From Schistocerca nitens (Eukaryota; Arthropoda; Insecta; Orthoptera; Acrididae): 64,000 nucleotides of DNA. Location: assembly GCF_023898315.1 (NCBI RefSeq), contig NC_064621.1:132430521-132494520 (forward strand). Direction: 5' to 3'. Below are positions 21,911 through 33,026 of the stretch, one piece after another. The position numbers and the translations under genes were made by a program. Position 1 is the stretch's first letter, and every line of letters starts with the position of its first letter. The notes below the pieces were generated by a model. It was not told the origin of the DNA. It ran no database searches and saw only the letters and a program-made list of their open reading frames with translations.

Positions 21911-22009
21911 TGGAAGTATCACATCCAAAATCCCATGTAGTAAGGGGAGTGTACAGTGTATCGATGTTGAGAGATTTCGTGGCATTTAAAGGGAGGCCTA
22001 AAAACTCCG

Positions 22010-23310
22010 AAGTGCCTAAATACCAATTACAAGACAGAATATCTCTCTAGTGAGATAATAAAGAACATGCGTAGTGAAAGACCCAAACATGACCACAAAA
22101 TGCATTGCAAATAGTAGTTCTATGAAACTGCTGAGAAAGAAAGTAGTTCTAAGAATTTTGAAATCATATTTTTCGATATCCCTATTAATTTTTCCTGAAC
22201 ACTTACTGGTAGTTTGACCAGTACTACAGCAATAATGTCTTCTTCACTACGTGAGCTATCCGAATACAGGTTCTTTTCGCAGAAACTTAAAAAATAATCT
22301 TTATAGCTATCATACCAATTTCTCCCCTGTAAAATGCTATTTTTAACATTGCATTGAGTACTGTTAGACGAGTATTTGTCTAAGAATTTGTTAGTAAATT
22401 CTTCATACATTTGACATTAGTCACACGCTCTCATTCACCTTGAATGAGCATCTCCTTCAACTCTGATTGTAATACATCCTATTTTCTTCCTCTCTCCCCT
22501 TTTTCACCGTAATAGACTTGGGAACTATTTCACAAAATGCTTTACGGTGAAGTTTCCCTTTTGATAAATATTATGTAAAGTACAAGCTATTAAATATCGG
22601 TCTCCATTTGTATTTTTTCCGCTATTATTTACAGAAATAGTATCTTCTGAGTTTGAATTCAGTTTCTTTTCAACCCTTACAGCAAAGATATTTCTGCATC
22701 TGTTAGTAAAATCACTGACCTCTTTCTAAATACTGGCTACATTTGTGAACATCTCTTAAGTATTTTATTGTATTAGATAAAGCTGTCTCTGTTTATCTAC
22801 TTTTTATTTACGTTCGAGATCGACACATTACATTTTTTAGTCTCTTTTGCAAATTATTGACTTAAAATATTAACGTTATGCTGCATTTCTTTCACAAATT
22901 TAAAGTGATTTACTATGGAAACTTCTTCAGTGGTGGCTCTCAGTTCTCCAAAATTTGGAACCACAGCCCGCTGTTCCTTGATTATAGTCTCAATTTTTTT
23001 CTTCTACCACTTTGAAATTTTGCTTACTATCCCTAAAATATTTATCTAACCTATCAGCTCTTTACTTATTAATTTCTTTCATAATTTTTGTCAACTGTTC
23101 TTTAGCGCCTCTGGCATTGTCCTCTATTGTGTTATTAGCTGCTTCGAGTTCTTGGTTATTTTCTTCTAGTTTATTGTTGGTTTCGCTACTAGTTTCTTCT
23201 GTTTTGTTCTTGGAAGTTTCCAGTTTCTGATTTAGTAGTTTAGTTTCCTTAGAACTTTACTCATAGCTGAAAACTTGGCGTGCATATTAAATTTTGATCC
23301 ATTCTATTGG
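22010..23310 (-). pseudogene. Gypsy-like gag remnant in inverted orientation
   Basis: On the minus strand 22410-22120 encodes a capsid-like helical region (EEFTNKFLDKY, then LVKLPVSVQEKL). The part at 23235-23020 encodes a Glu/Asn-rich coiled coil (LEENNQELEAANNTIEDNA). Both are typical of insect Gypsy Gag proteins. Stops separate them. Gag should precede pol on the same strand, but the pol-like part at 20620-21910 is on the plus strand, so the two halves are either rearranged or from different insertions. Confidence 0.5.
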
Positions 23311-23998
23311 GTTCATTTTATGTTGTAACACTGTTCTTAACCACTGTCTGAGTCCTTGACTCAGCACCATTTTCTGTGATATGTAAAGCATTTAATGGGA
23401 CTTCGTGCACTCGTTACCTACGGTATCATTCATCCTGACAGCAGGGTCTTTTTTTTTATTATTATTATTATTTTTTTTTTTTTTTTACATTGCAAGCGGA
23501 AATACATCATGCATCTCTGACAAGTCTGAGTTTCCTTGAGCCATATTCTCGCTAATATTTGATTCGCTAATTTTACTTTTAGTTCTCTTACCACTTCTGA
23601 GTAACATTACCTATACGAAACACTATTCTATCACTTTAACTTATTTTGGAAATGGTATATTTTACTCGGCGCATAATGCTCTGCTGCCTCATCGAGCGTC
23701 CAACTACGGTCCACAGCTAGAGCACCTCCAGCGCAACCCTTCTTTGCTGTTGTGCTGCGCTGAATTGCCATTCATGTCATGGGGTTAGGGCGCGTTGTTT
23801 CGTATGGCTAAGCTGCTTGCCTTGCCACGTTGGACGTCGCTATCTTCTTTCCTCCGCCACCATGTCTTCTCGCTATTCTTCAGTCGCGAAATGTATTGTA
23901 TTTTATGCTGTGCGAAACTTACCACTGAACGGGACACACTACCTGCGTTACTTGACTCGCACAGTTTTATTGTTACACATTGCAGTCACTTCTAACAT
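23311..23998. other. unassigned sequence with T-rich tract
   Basis: A T-rich simple tract lies at about 23450-23487. The ORFs around 23795-24077 show no motif. Confidence 0.4.
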
Positions 23999-26265
23999 CA
24001 CAGGCCAACGATGGAAAAACTTTTTTGCTGAAAGTATGTTGTTCTTATGTTTTTTAGGAGGGCAAATCCAAAAATGATACTTAAAAAACTGTATCACCCA
24101 CCATTTCTTCACATTTTACAGTTAAATTCATTAAATTAAGCGATTTTTTAAAGAAATTGATGACGTTGGTAGTACTACTGAAAAACATTTGCTGGCAAAA
24201 AAAGTCGATTCTATTTTTGTGTTGACAGATGATGTTTTGTTTACTGTCAGCTTAACCTCACTTTCCCGTTCCCTGTACATGTTCTCAGTAGAATGTCTAA
24301 CCGTGGTTGTAAAAATTCTGCTGACAGTTTTTGTTATATTTATGGTGAATTTGTGATTAAAAAACACCAAAGAAACATTACAGACTTTATGAAAAAGGTT
24401 TATTTATCATACTTTGGATCTAAACTTGGTTATCAAGATAAATCTTGGGCGCCACATAAAGTATGTTTTGTGTGTGTGTTGAAGATCTGAGAAAATTGTC
24501 CAAAAGGGAGGAAAAAGCCTTTAGATTTGGTGTTCTTATGACATGGAGGGAACCAAGAAGTAATTCCGATGATTGATACTTCTGCAGTGTTGATATTACT
24601 GGTCATAATTCGAAAAACAAGAAGGTAAGAAGTTATCCTAATCTTCCGTCCGCCATTCGAGCAGTAAGGCATGGTGTAGATTTGCCAGTTCCTGAGCCAC
24701 TGGATGATTTAAATTCCATTCCAACAAAAGTATTTTCTGATGCACGATCCGATTTAGATGAACCAGCCGATGATGAGTTCCATTGTAATACAGAAAGCCT
24801 AGAGCCCATACTGTATGCTCAGACCAAGCTTAACGATTTGTTTAGGGATCTGGGCTTAACGAAAGAAAACGCTGAATTGCTTGGCTCTAGATTAAAAGAA
24901 AAGAATTTATTGGCAGTTGGGACCAGCATATCCATGTATGGAAAGAGAGAGCAGCAATTTTCCAAGTTTTTTCAACAAGAAGGTGATTTAGTGTAGTGCT
25001 CTGACATTCCCGGTCTGATGAATGAATTTGGTATTGAATACAAAAAGGAAGACTGGAGGCTGTTTATTGATTCATCCAAAACTAGTTTAAAGGCTGTTTT
25101 ATTGCACAATGGTAACATGTATGTATCTGTTGGACATTCTGTACATATGAAAAAAAAGCTATGAAAATCTAGAAATAGTGCTACACAAAAGAGGCTGTTC
25201 TGCTCATGGTTGGATGATCTGTGGCGATTTAAAAGTAACATGCTTGCTCCTTGATGAAGAAGGTGGATTTACCAAATTCCCATGTTTCTTCTGTGAACTG
25301 GACAGTAGGGAAAGAGGTCAACACTGGTACAGAAAGAACTGGCCAGTGAGAGAGTCTTTAAAACCTGGTGAGGAGAACATTCTACGCAAAAACCTTGTAG
25401 ATCCAAAAGACGTACTCCTATCACCCCTACATATTAAGTTAGGCCTAATGAAACAGTTTGTAAAGGCTTTACGGAAAGATGGACCATGTTTTAAATATCA
25501 TTGCCAAAAGTTTCCACACCTTTCAGAATCTAAACTGAAAGAAGGTGTCTTTGTCGGAGCTGACATTAGAAAATTGATATTTGGTGTTGACTTTGAATCC
25601 ACAATGACCTGAAATTAGAAAGAAGCATGGGTATCATTCAAGGAAGTCGTTACAATGTTCTTAGGACATTAAAAAGATCCAGAACATGTTTCTCTTATAG
25701 CTGTAATGTTAAAGAAATTTAAAATTTTAGGATGTTTAATGAGAATGGAAGTTCACCTTTTCAATAGTCACCTTGATTAATTCCCGGGCAATATGGGAGA
25801 TGTTAGTGAGGAGCAAGGAGAGCGTTTTCACCAGGACATTAAGGTGATGGAAAAACGCTACCAAGGCCGCTGTAACACCAACGTGATGGGGGTCTACTGT
25901 TGGTCACTTCACCGAGAAGTTCAGCAAGCGACTCATCGTAGAAAAAGATACAAAAGAAGCTTCAAAGAAAAAAGAGAAAGAAAATACAAACCAATTCCAG
26001 CTGACAAGTGAAACCTCTATTAACACATATAATTGTTTTACGTAAATACAAACAATGCTTATGTTGCAGCAAAGCGTTTCATTAATTTCCCCGTTTACTG
26101 TATAAACATAGGATTTATATAGTATATAATAAAAAGCATACTGCTCGAAAACAGTGGGTGATACAAAAGAACTAAGGCTAGATTAGGATTCAGCTCATAA
26201 AAATCTATAAATATCAGCTATCAAAGTAAAAAAAGTTTTTCAAAAAACTTTTTCGTTGACCTGTG
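23999..26265 (+). mobile_element. candidate DNA transposon of unknown class, broken
   Basis: The coding region at 24293-26011 is bracketed by near-identical inverted ends: CACAGGCCAACGA at 23999-24011 and the complement of CACAGGTCAACGA at 26253-26265. An inner perfect 12-bp inverted pair, TGTATCACCCAC, lies at 24089-24100 and 26155-26166. I could not find a convincing target duplication, partly because a SINE abuts the right end. The class is inferred from this layout only. Confidence 0.45.
24293..26011 (+). pseudogene. multicopy TE-associated protein of unknown mechanism, broken
   Basis: Pieces in order are: 24293-24490 (NSADSFCYIYGEFVIKKHQ), 24682-24996 (LNDLFRDLGLTKENAELLGS), a stretch to about 25160 (GIEYKKEDWRLFIDSSKTSL), 25178-25612 (HGWMICGDLKVTCLLL, FPCFFCELDSRE, LSPLHIKLGLMKQFVKAL) and 25793-26011 (DVSEEQGERFHQDIKVMEKR). 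I recognise this as a protein family common in arthropod and cnidarian genomes, usually annotated as uncharacterised. Cys pairs such as CFFC suggest zinc binding, and one Cys of the first pair is lost (CYIY). At least four stops or frameshifts break it. Confidence 0.6.
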
Positions 26266-26266
26266 G

Positions 26267-26496
26267 TTCACCGAGCAGTGGTTAGCGCACTGGACGCGCA
26301 TTCGGTAGGACGACGGTTCAGAGCCATATTCTGCTGTCCTCATTTAGGTTTCCCGTGATATCACTAAATCGCTTGAGGCAAATGCCGGGAGGGTTCCTTT
26401 GAAAGCGCCCGGAGGAATTTCTCCCCAGCCTTTCCTAATTCGATGGGACCCTTGACCTCGATGTTGCGTTCCCTTCCCCCAAATCAATCAATCAAG
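26267..26496 (+). mobile_element. tRNA-derived SINE, family D, diverged
   Basis: Its head (CACCGAGCAGTGGTTAGCGC) and body (CTAAATCGCTTGAGGCAAATG, GGTTCCTTTGAAAG) match the copies at 44646 and 50661. The 3' end is AATCAATCAATCAA. It lies directly between the 24-26 kb element and the Jockey-type LINE. Confidence 0.85.
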
Positions 26497-28076
26497 TTAT
26501 TGTTCACTTCCTGCTTCTTTCCTTATTCTGCGGAAGAAAAAGCGGAACTGATGAACCTCACACTCGCAGCGTCATTAACACCGAACCTGGATCCCTCAGA
26601 CCCAGCGTTCACACTTGCTACCGACCAGGAGATCACACGCATCCTGGCCCAACCAGCGCGCAACATCATGCGACAAGCTAGTACAGCTAAAGTCAAATGG
26701 GCCATCATGCATACCACCGCTAGGAAGGCCCCTGGTCACGATGGCATTCAAAACCGTGTCCTCCAGGAGTTCACGGACAAAGCAGTAGACTACCTAACAC
26801 ACATCACGAATGCCATACTCAAACACTAACACTTCCCCGCCTTTTGGAAGACGGCCAAGTTCCTGATGTTCAGGAAGCCGGGGAAACACCACTCCCTCCC
26901 ACAAAATTACCGACCCATCAGTCTGCAGAGTGCGCTCAGCAAGATCGTTGACAAGGTAATACTAAAACGACTCACCAGGCACTGTATCACAAACGACACC
27001 CTGAGACCAGAGCAATTCGGTTTCAGGAATCACCACTCAACAACACAACACCACCTCCGCGTCGTTGAATACATAACACACGGATACAACACAAACAAAG
27101 CAACTGGGGCGGTGCTCCTGGACATAGAGAAGGCTTTCGATCGTCTATGGCACAACGGCCTAATACGCAAACTCAGCGACGCAGGTTTCCCCGACGGGCT
27201 CGTACGTCTCATACACTCATATCTCACGGACAGCAGTTTCAACACAGACATGCAGGGCAAACAATCGACACGACATGGTATCCAGGCAGGAGTACCCCAA
27301 GGAAGCATCCTAGGGCCCTCACTGTTTAACCTCTACATGAACGACCTCCCAGCTACACACAACACGACGGTGGCAATCTACGCGGATGACACTGCCATCC
27401 TTGCGCAAGATTGGAAGCCGTCTAGCATTAACTCACTACAGACTGCACTCAGAGCGGCAGAGCCTTGGCTGGTGAAATGGCGTGTTAGAATAAACGTCGA
27501 CAAGTGCGAAACCGTTCTGTTAACTAGAAGACCGAAGCTACTGCGCAAACATCAGCACTGCAACCCAATGACACTAAATGCAGGCCCAATACGTTTCTGC
27601 GAGGAGGTCAAATACCTCGGTGTCTTGCTGGACCGGAAAAAACTCTGGGGGACCACATTCAACACGTGACCAACAAAGCAAACGCGAAGCTCATACAACT
27701 CTACCCTATGCTTAACAGGCGTAGCACACTGAATAGTAGGGTGTCTAGGTCCATGTACATGACACTTATTCTACCCCCGATGACGTACGCAGCCCCTGTC
27801 TGGGGATACGCTACGCCCACGCGCCTGCGCCGTCTGCAGCTCATACAGAACAAAGTACTCAAAATCATAAGCAACGCTCCGCGTTACACACGCATCGCGG
27901 ACCTTCACCGGGAATATCGGCTAGGTATCATCTTGCAGGCATTCCAAAAACTCTCCACACGACTGCACAATAACACAAGACACTCGCGCAATCCGTTTAT
28001 CGTTTCTCTGGGTAACTACGACCACAACCATAGATGGAAGCATAACAGACCAAAGACACTATTGGCAAGGAATTAA
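26497..28076 (+). pseudogene. Jockey-clade LINE reverse transcriptase, nearly intact
   Basis: One frame runs from before 26500 to 27669 with a single stop at 26827-26829; the frame then shifts near 27663 and continues to 28076. Motifs in order are ARKAPGHDGIQNRVL, QNYRPISLQSALSKI, FGFRNHHSTTQH, LLDIEKAFDRLWHNGL, AGVPQGSILGPSLFNLYM and the catalytic AIYADDTAIL. A C-terminal PMTYAAPVWGYATPTRL block follows. These are Jockey-type. The endonuclease is missing, so the copy is 5'-truncated. With one stop and one frameshift it is a fairly recent insertion. Confidence 0.88.
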
Positions 28077-28862
28077 ACATCTATGGTCCATAGCACGCTA
28101 ACACGGCAGTACTGGCGAGCCCCTGCAATACAGTTACTACTGGCAACCCCAGATGCTCGACCAGCCGAAAAACAGGCAACCGCAGGGAAACCGTACTGTG
28201 CACAGCACGTAAACCAGCCACACACCCCCTACACTGTCTGTGAGCCGATCTATGACCGGCGCACTAATGTATAACGACCTTGAACTGTTGCAGGGACGCA
28301 GCAACTGCAGCAAGCCCCGCAACGAGCTTCCGCAACGACAAAGGTAACGATGCACGATACCTCGCACTAACACAACCACACCTTGCATGCACTGTCGCAG
28401 ATAGCAAGCCGCTACTGCCCTCACTACCCGTCCTACTGTCGCAGAGGTTATTTTCCCTTGGCGCTTGCCTTGGCACTTTTTTTCCTCTGCCCTTCGATCT
28501 CTTTCGTCCACTTTCTATCTCCTGATGGACCATGTTGACCATGTTAATGAGTAATCTTACCCAGACGCATGGATAACATCACAGCCCGCATCCTGTGACT
28601 CCTGATTCAAAAACTGACATGTTATACGGTGGTGACAATAGAACTTTTGGTTTGGTCACCATGTTGGTGTGGGCGTGGAGGGGCCCCATCCTTAATAAAA
28701 TCATCGCGTTTTTCGTCGAAGTTGCACTTACTATTCCGCGCATAAATTTGCAATAAACAGTTTCTTCCGCTCTACGTTATTTCCCTACAGTCGTATTTCA
28801 CTCACAAGATGCCAAGTGGAAGACGCATCCACTGCAAATTACCCATATTAAGACGACGTGCA
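28077..28862. other. Jockey 3' flank and unassigned sequence
   Basis: The first few hundred bases may be the LINE's 3' untranslated region, but no poly-A or tandem tail marks its end. The ORFs at 28137-28542 have no recognised motif. Confidence 0.35.
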
Positions 28863-28867
28863 AGAAC

Positions 28868-29381
28868 TGTGGTGTCACCGCCAGACACCACACTTGCTAG
28901 GTGGTAGCTTAAAGCGGCCGCGGTCCATTAGTACATGTCGGACCCGCGTGTCGCCACTGGCAGTGATCGCAGACCGAGCGCCACCACACGGCAGGTCTCG
29001 AGAGACGGACTAGCACTCGCCCCAGTTGTACGACGACTTTGCTAGCGACTACACTGACGAAGCCTTTCTCTCCTTTGCCGAGAGACAGAATAGCCTTCAG
29101 CTAAGTCCATGGCTACGACCTAGCAAGGCGCCATTAGCCTTAGATAGCTTGTATCTAAAGAGCCTCACTTGTATCGCCACAATCTCCAGATGTCTCATCA
29201 AGAACGATGTATACAAAGGATGGATTAAAGTTAAGTATTCAAGGAGCTACGTACTTTTCTTTATAGCATTCATTACGTATCCTGTTTCAGACATCACTCC
29301 ATCCTTCGTGAGTTAGCGCGTGCATCTTGGCCGCCTCTTTCAATTAGTGTGCGTAGTGTTGACAAGTCTGCCGACACTACA
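28868..29381. mobile_element. solo LTR, Gypsy-type
   Basis: The 514-bp unit starts TGTGGTGTC and ends GACACTACA, a TG...CA boundary with imperfect 9-bp terminal inverted repeats. It is flanked by a 5-bp target duplication, AGAAC, at 28863-28867 and 29382-29386. There is no internal coding region, so it most likely arose by recombination between the two LTRs of a full element. Transcriptional orientation is not certain. It interrupts an older repeat, copy 1 of which is at 18944-19240. Confidence 0.9.
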
Positions 29382-29386
29382 AGAAC

Positions 29387-29765
29387 CATCCACTATAATC
29401 TGTACAAATTTGTGAGAAATTCATCTCCGCAAGGGACGGTAAATGCTAGAACCCCACTAGAAATAAACTTTCAGAAACGTCTCACTTCAGAAGGTGAGTC
29501 GGTAGATCGTGGTATAAGGGTTGTGCAGTATACCTGGGCACGCTTTCTCACCAGTTTTGCGATAATTAAGCCAGTTAATTGTTAAGAACTTTGTTAGCTG
29601 CAGCATAAGAATTCTTGCTACCTGTTATGCGGAGTTGCTGTCGTAGTTTTAATTCCCCTTGCAGAGCTGTAACAGTACCGTCGAATTCTAAAAAGGCAAT
29701 ACTACTGTTTATATTTTACGTAATGAAGCGGGAAGATGTTTTCTTTGTACAAATAATTTTTACAC
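29387..29765 (+). repeat. unclassified interspersed repeat, copy 2, right part
   Basis: It continues the alignment with 18944-19240 after the LTR. The left flank ending GTGCAAGAAC (to 28867) plus AGAACCATCCACT here rebuilds the TGCAAGAACCA...CACT block of copy 1 once one duplication is removed. The rest matches through TGTTATGCGGAG and TTACGTAATGAAGCGGGAA. Confidence 0.7.
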
Positions 29766-30825
29766 GGAATGCCGTTATGGTATGTTTATTTAGAAAACAC
29801 CGTAAAATGAACTTTTCACACTGATTATAACTATTAACCACACCAGAGCATGGTCTAGATAGAAAGCTAACCTATCGATCACTGACGACTACGGCGAACA
29901 GACTGCAACTTGAGCATAAAATCGTTGTAGTACGTATAAGATCATACATCTTCGGTTATGCTTCTCTTTTATTTATTAACTTCAAAGTTTCTTGCTATAG
30001 TAAAATTATTGCATCATATTACTTGTGACCCATAGACTCGTATCAATGACTGAGTTGCAAAAGGCAACTTTTCTTATAAAATATTTATTAATGACAGTTA
30101 CTTGATTCGCGCCGGAATAAATGCACTTTTTCTACATATCTCACCGCTGCCGTCACGGGCGATTTCTGCATCGGCACCTCATCCCACTGGCTCTGAAAGC
30201 GAAAGATAGCCAACTGCCTCTGCTAACCAGCGTGGGAACCTATCGCTCTTCCTTATTCCGTAGTGCAGTGCTTATACATTCACTTCACGTATATGAAATA
30301 GCAAGCATGGAAATAAAATAAAATGCGCTCTTATTTGCAAATAAGATATACGACTCAGCCAGTCACACATGCATTTATACCTTGTCGCTGATTGCTGAAA
30401 GTATTGACTATTACCACTATACCGTAATGAAATATTATTTCAAAACTCTTAAGAAAGAAAACAGTGCATCAAACACAAAAATATATCTAACAGTCTACAA
30501 TTTTAATTACTTAAAACCAAAATCGAGCACTGTTGCATGACGTATTGCAGCATATGGTTGATCTCTTACTTTTGCGTGTTAAACTTCGATTTATAACCAC
30601 AATGTTTACACCAGACATACTAGGAAAAGATTTTGTACTAGTACCTTGCGAGTGCACCGAAAATGGCATTAGCACTTGTCCCACTGGTCAAGTATGAGCA
30701 GCCATAAAACGTGGTGCAATAGATGAAATTACAAAAAAACAAAAAAACAGTAGAATTTGCTGCCTGGTGTAATGTAACACACATCCTGTCAGTAACTGCA
30801 CGACTACCTTCAACACGATTAGGGG
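29766..30825. other. unassigned AT-rich sequence
   Basis: No recognised gene or repeat. The ORF at 30121-30321 shows no motif. Confidence 0.45.
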
Positions 30826-30828
30826 CAC

Positions 30829-33014
30829 TGTTGTTGTTGTTGTTGTTTTTGTTGTTGTTGTGGTCTTCAGTCCTGAGACTGGTTTGATGCAGCTCTCCAT
30901 GCTACTCTATCCTGCGCAAGCTCCTTCGTCTCACAGTACCTACTGCAACCTACATCCTTCTGAATCTGCTTAGTGTATTCATCTCTTGGTCTCCCTCTAC
31001 GATTTTTACCCTCCACGCTGCGCTCCAATACTAAATTTGTCATCCCTCGATGTCTCAGAACATGTCCTACCAACCGATCCCTTCTTCTAGTCAAGTTGTG
31101 CCACAAGCTCCTCTTCTCCCCAATTCTATTCAATACCTCCTCATTAGTTATGTGATCAACCCATCTAATCTTCAGCATTCTTCTGTAGCACCACATTTCG
31201 AAAGCTTCTATTCTCTTCTTGTCTAAGCTGTTTATCGTCCACGTTTCACTTCCATACATGGCTACACTCCATACAAATACTTCCAGAAACGACTTCCTGA
31301 CATTTCAATCTATATTCGATGTTAACCGATTTTTCTTCTTCAGAAACGCTTTCCTTGCCATTGCCAGTCTACATTTTATATCCTCTCTACTTCGACCACC
31401 ATCAGTTATTTTTCTCCCCAAATAGGAAAACTCCTTTACTACTTTAAGTGTCTCATTTCCTAATCTAATTCCCTCAGCATCACCCGACTTAATTCGACTA
31501 CATTCCATTATTCTCGTTTTGCTTTTGTTGATGTTCATCTTATACCCTCCTTTCAAGACACTGTCCATTCTGTTCAACTGCTCTTCCAAGACCTTTGCTG
31601 TCTCTGACAGAATTACAATGTCATCGCCGAACCTCAAAGTTTTTATTTCTTCTCCATGGATTTTAATACCTACTCCGAACTTTTCTTTTGTTTCCTTTAT
31701 TGCTTGCTCAATATACAGATTGAATAACATCTGGGATAGGCTACAACCCTGTCTCACTCCCTTCCCAACCACTGCTTCCCTTTCATACCCCTCGACTCTT
31801 ATAGCTGCCATCTGGTTTCTGTACAAATTGTAAATAGCCTTTCGCTCTCTGTATTTTACCCCTGCCACCTTCAGAACTTGAAAGAGAGTATTCCAATCAA
31901 CATTGTCAAAAGCTTTATCTAAGTCAACAAATGCTAGAAACGTAGGTTTGCCTTTCGTTAATCTTTCTTCTAAGATAAGTCATAGGGTCAGTATTGCCTC
32001 CCGTGTTCCAACATTTCTACGGAAACCCCGAGGTCGGCTTCTATCAGTTTTTTCATTCGTCTGTATAGAATTCGCGTTAGTATTTTCCAGCTGTGACTTA
32101 TTAAACTGATAGTTCGGTAATTTTCACATCTGTCAACACCTGCCTTCTTTGGGATTGGAATTATTATATTCTTCTTGAAGTCTGAGGGTATTTCGCCTGT
32201 CTCATACATCTTGCTCACCAGATGGTAGAGTTTTGTCAGGACTGGCTCTCCCAAGGTTGTCAGTAGTTCTAATGGAATGTTGTCTACTCCGGGGGCCTTG
32301 TTTCGACTCAGGTCTTTCAGGGCTCTGTCAAACTCTTCACGCAATATCATATCTCCCATTTCGTCTTCAGCTATATCCTCTTCCATTACCGTAATACTGT
32401 CCTCAAGTACATCGCCCTTGTATGGGTCCTCTACATTCTCCTTCCACCTTTCTGCTTTCCCTTATTTGCTTAGAACTGGGTTTGCATTAAAGCTCCTGAT
32501 ATTCATGCAAGTGGTTCTCCTTTCCCCAAAGGTCTCTTTAATTTTCCTGTAGGCAGTATCCATCTTACCCCTAAGCCTCTACATCCTTACATTTGTCCTC
32601 TAGCCATCCCTGCTTAGCCATTTTGCACTTCCCGTCGATATCATTTTTGAGACGTTTGTATTCTTTTCTGCCTGATTCATTTACTGCATTTTTATATTTT
32701 CTCCTTTCATCAATGAAATTCAATATTTCTTCTGTTACCCAAGGGTTTCTACTAGCCCTCGTCTTTTTACCTATTTGGTCCTCTGCTGCCTTCACTATTT
32801 CATCCCTCAAAGGTACCCATTCATCTTCTAGTGTATTTCTTTCCCCCATTCGTGTCAATTGTTCCCTTATGCTCTCCCTGAAACTCTGTACAACCTCTGG
32901 TTGTTTCAGTTTATCCTGGTCCCATCTCCTTAAATTCCCACCTTTTTGCAGTTTCTTCAGTTTTAATCTACAGTTCATAACCAATAGATTGTGGTCAGAG
33001 TCCACATCTGCCGT
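30829..33014 (-). mobile_element. RTE-clade LINE, 5'-truncated in the endonuclease
   Basis: A (GTT)n 3' end with the TGGTCTTCAGTCC tail lies on the left. The similarity runs through the C-terminal region, reverse transcriptase, linker and endonuclease C-terminal part to about 33014. Between 32145 and 32640 it appears identical to 16027-16522 of another copy. Confidence 0.9.
30867..33005 (-). pseudogene. RTE endonuclease C-terminus plus reverse transcriptase, broken
   Basis: Frame blocks are: 33005-32571 (DSDHNLLVMNCRLKLKKL, the endonuclease SDH motif), 32386-31988 (NKAPGVDNIPLELL, ENYRTISLI), 31868-31305 (GVRQGCSLSQMLFN, LRFGDDIVIL) and 31259-30867 (RRMLKIRWVDHITNEEV). The catalytic box reads FGDD instead of FADD, a substitution at a normally small residue. 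A short deletion at about 32025 removes part of the FGFRRN region. It shares the nonsense codon in the linker (32462-32464) with the 14.7-kb copy. Confidence 0.88.
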
Positions 33015-33026
33015 CTTACTACCTCA

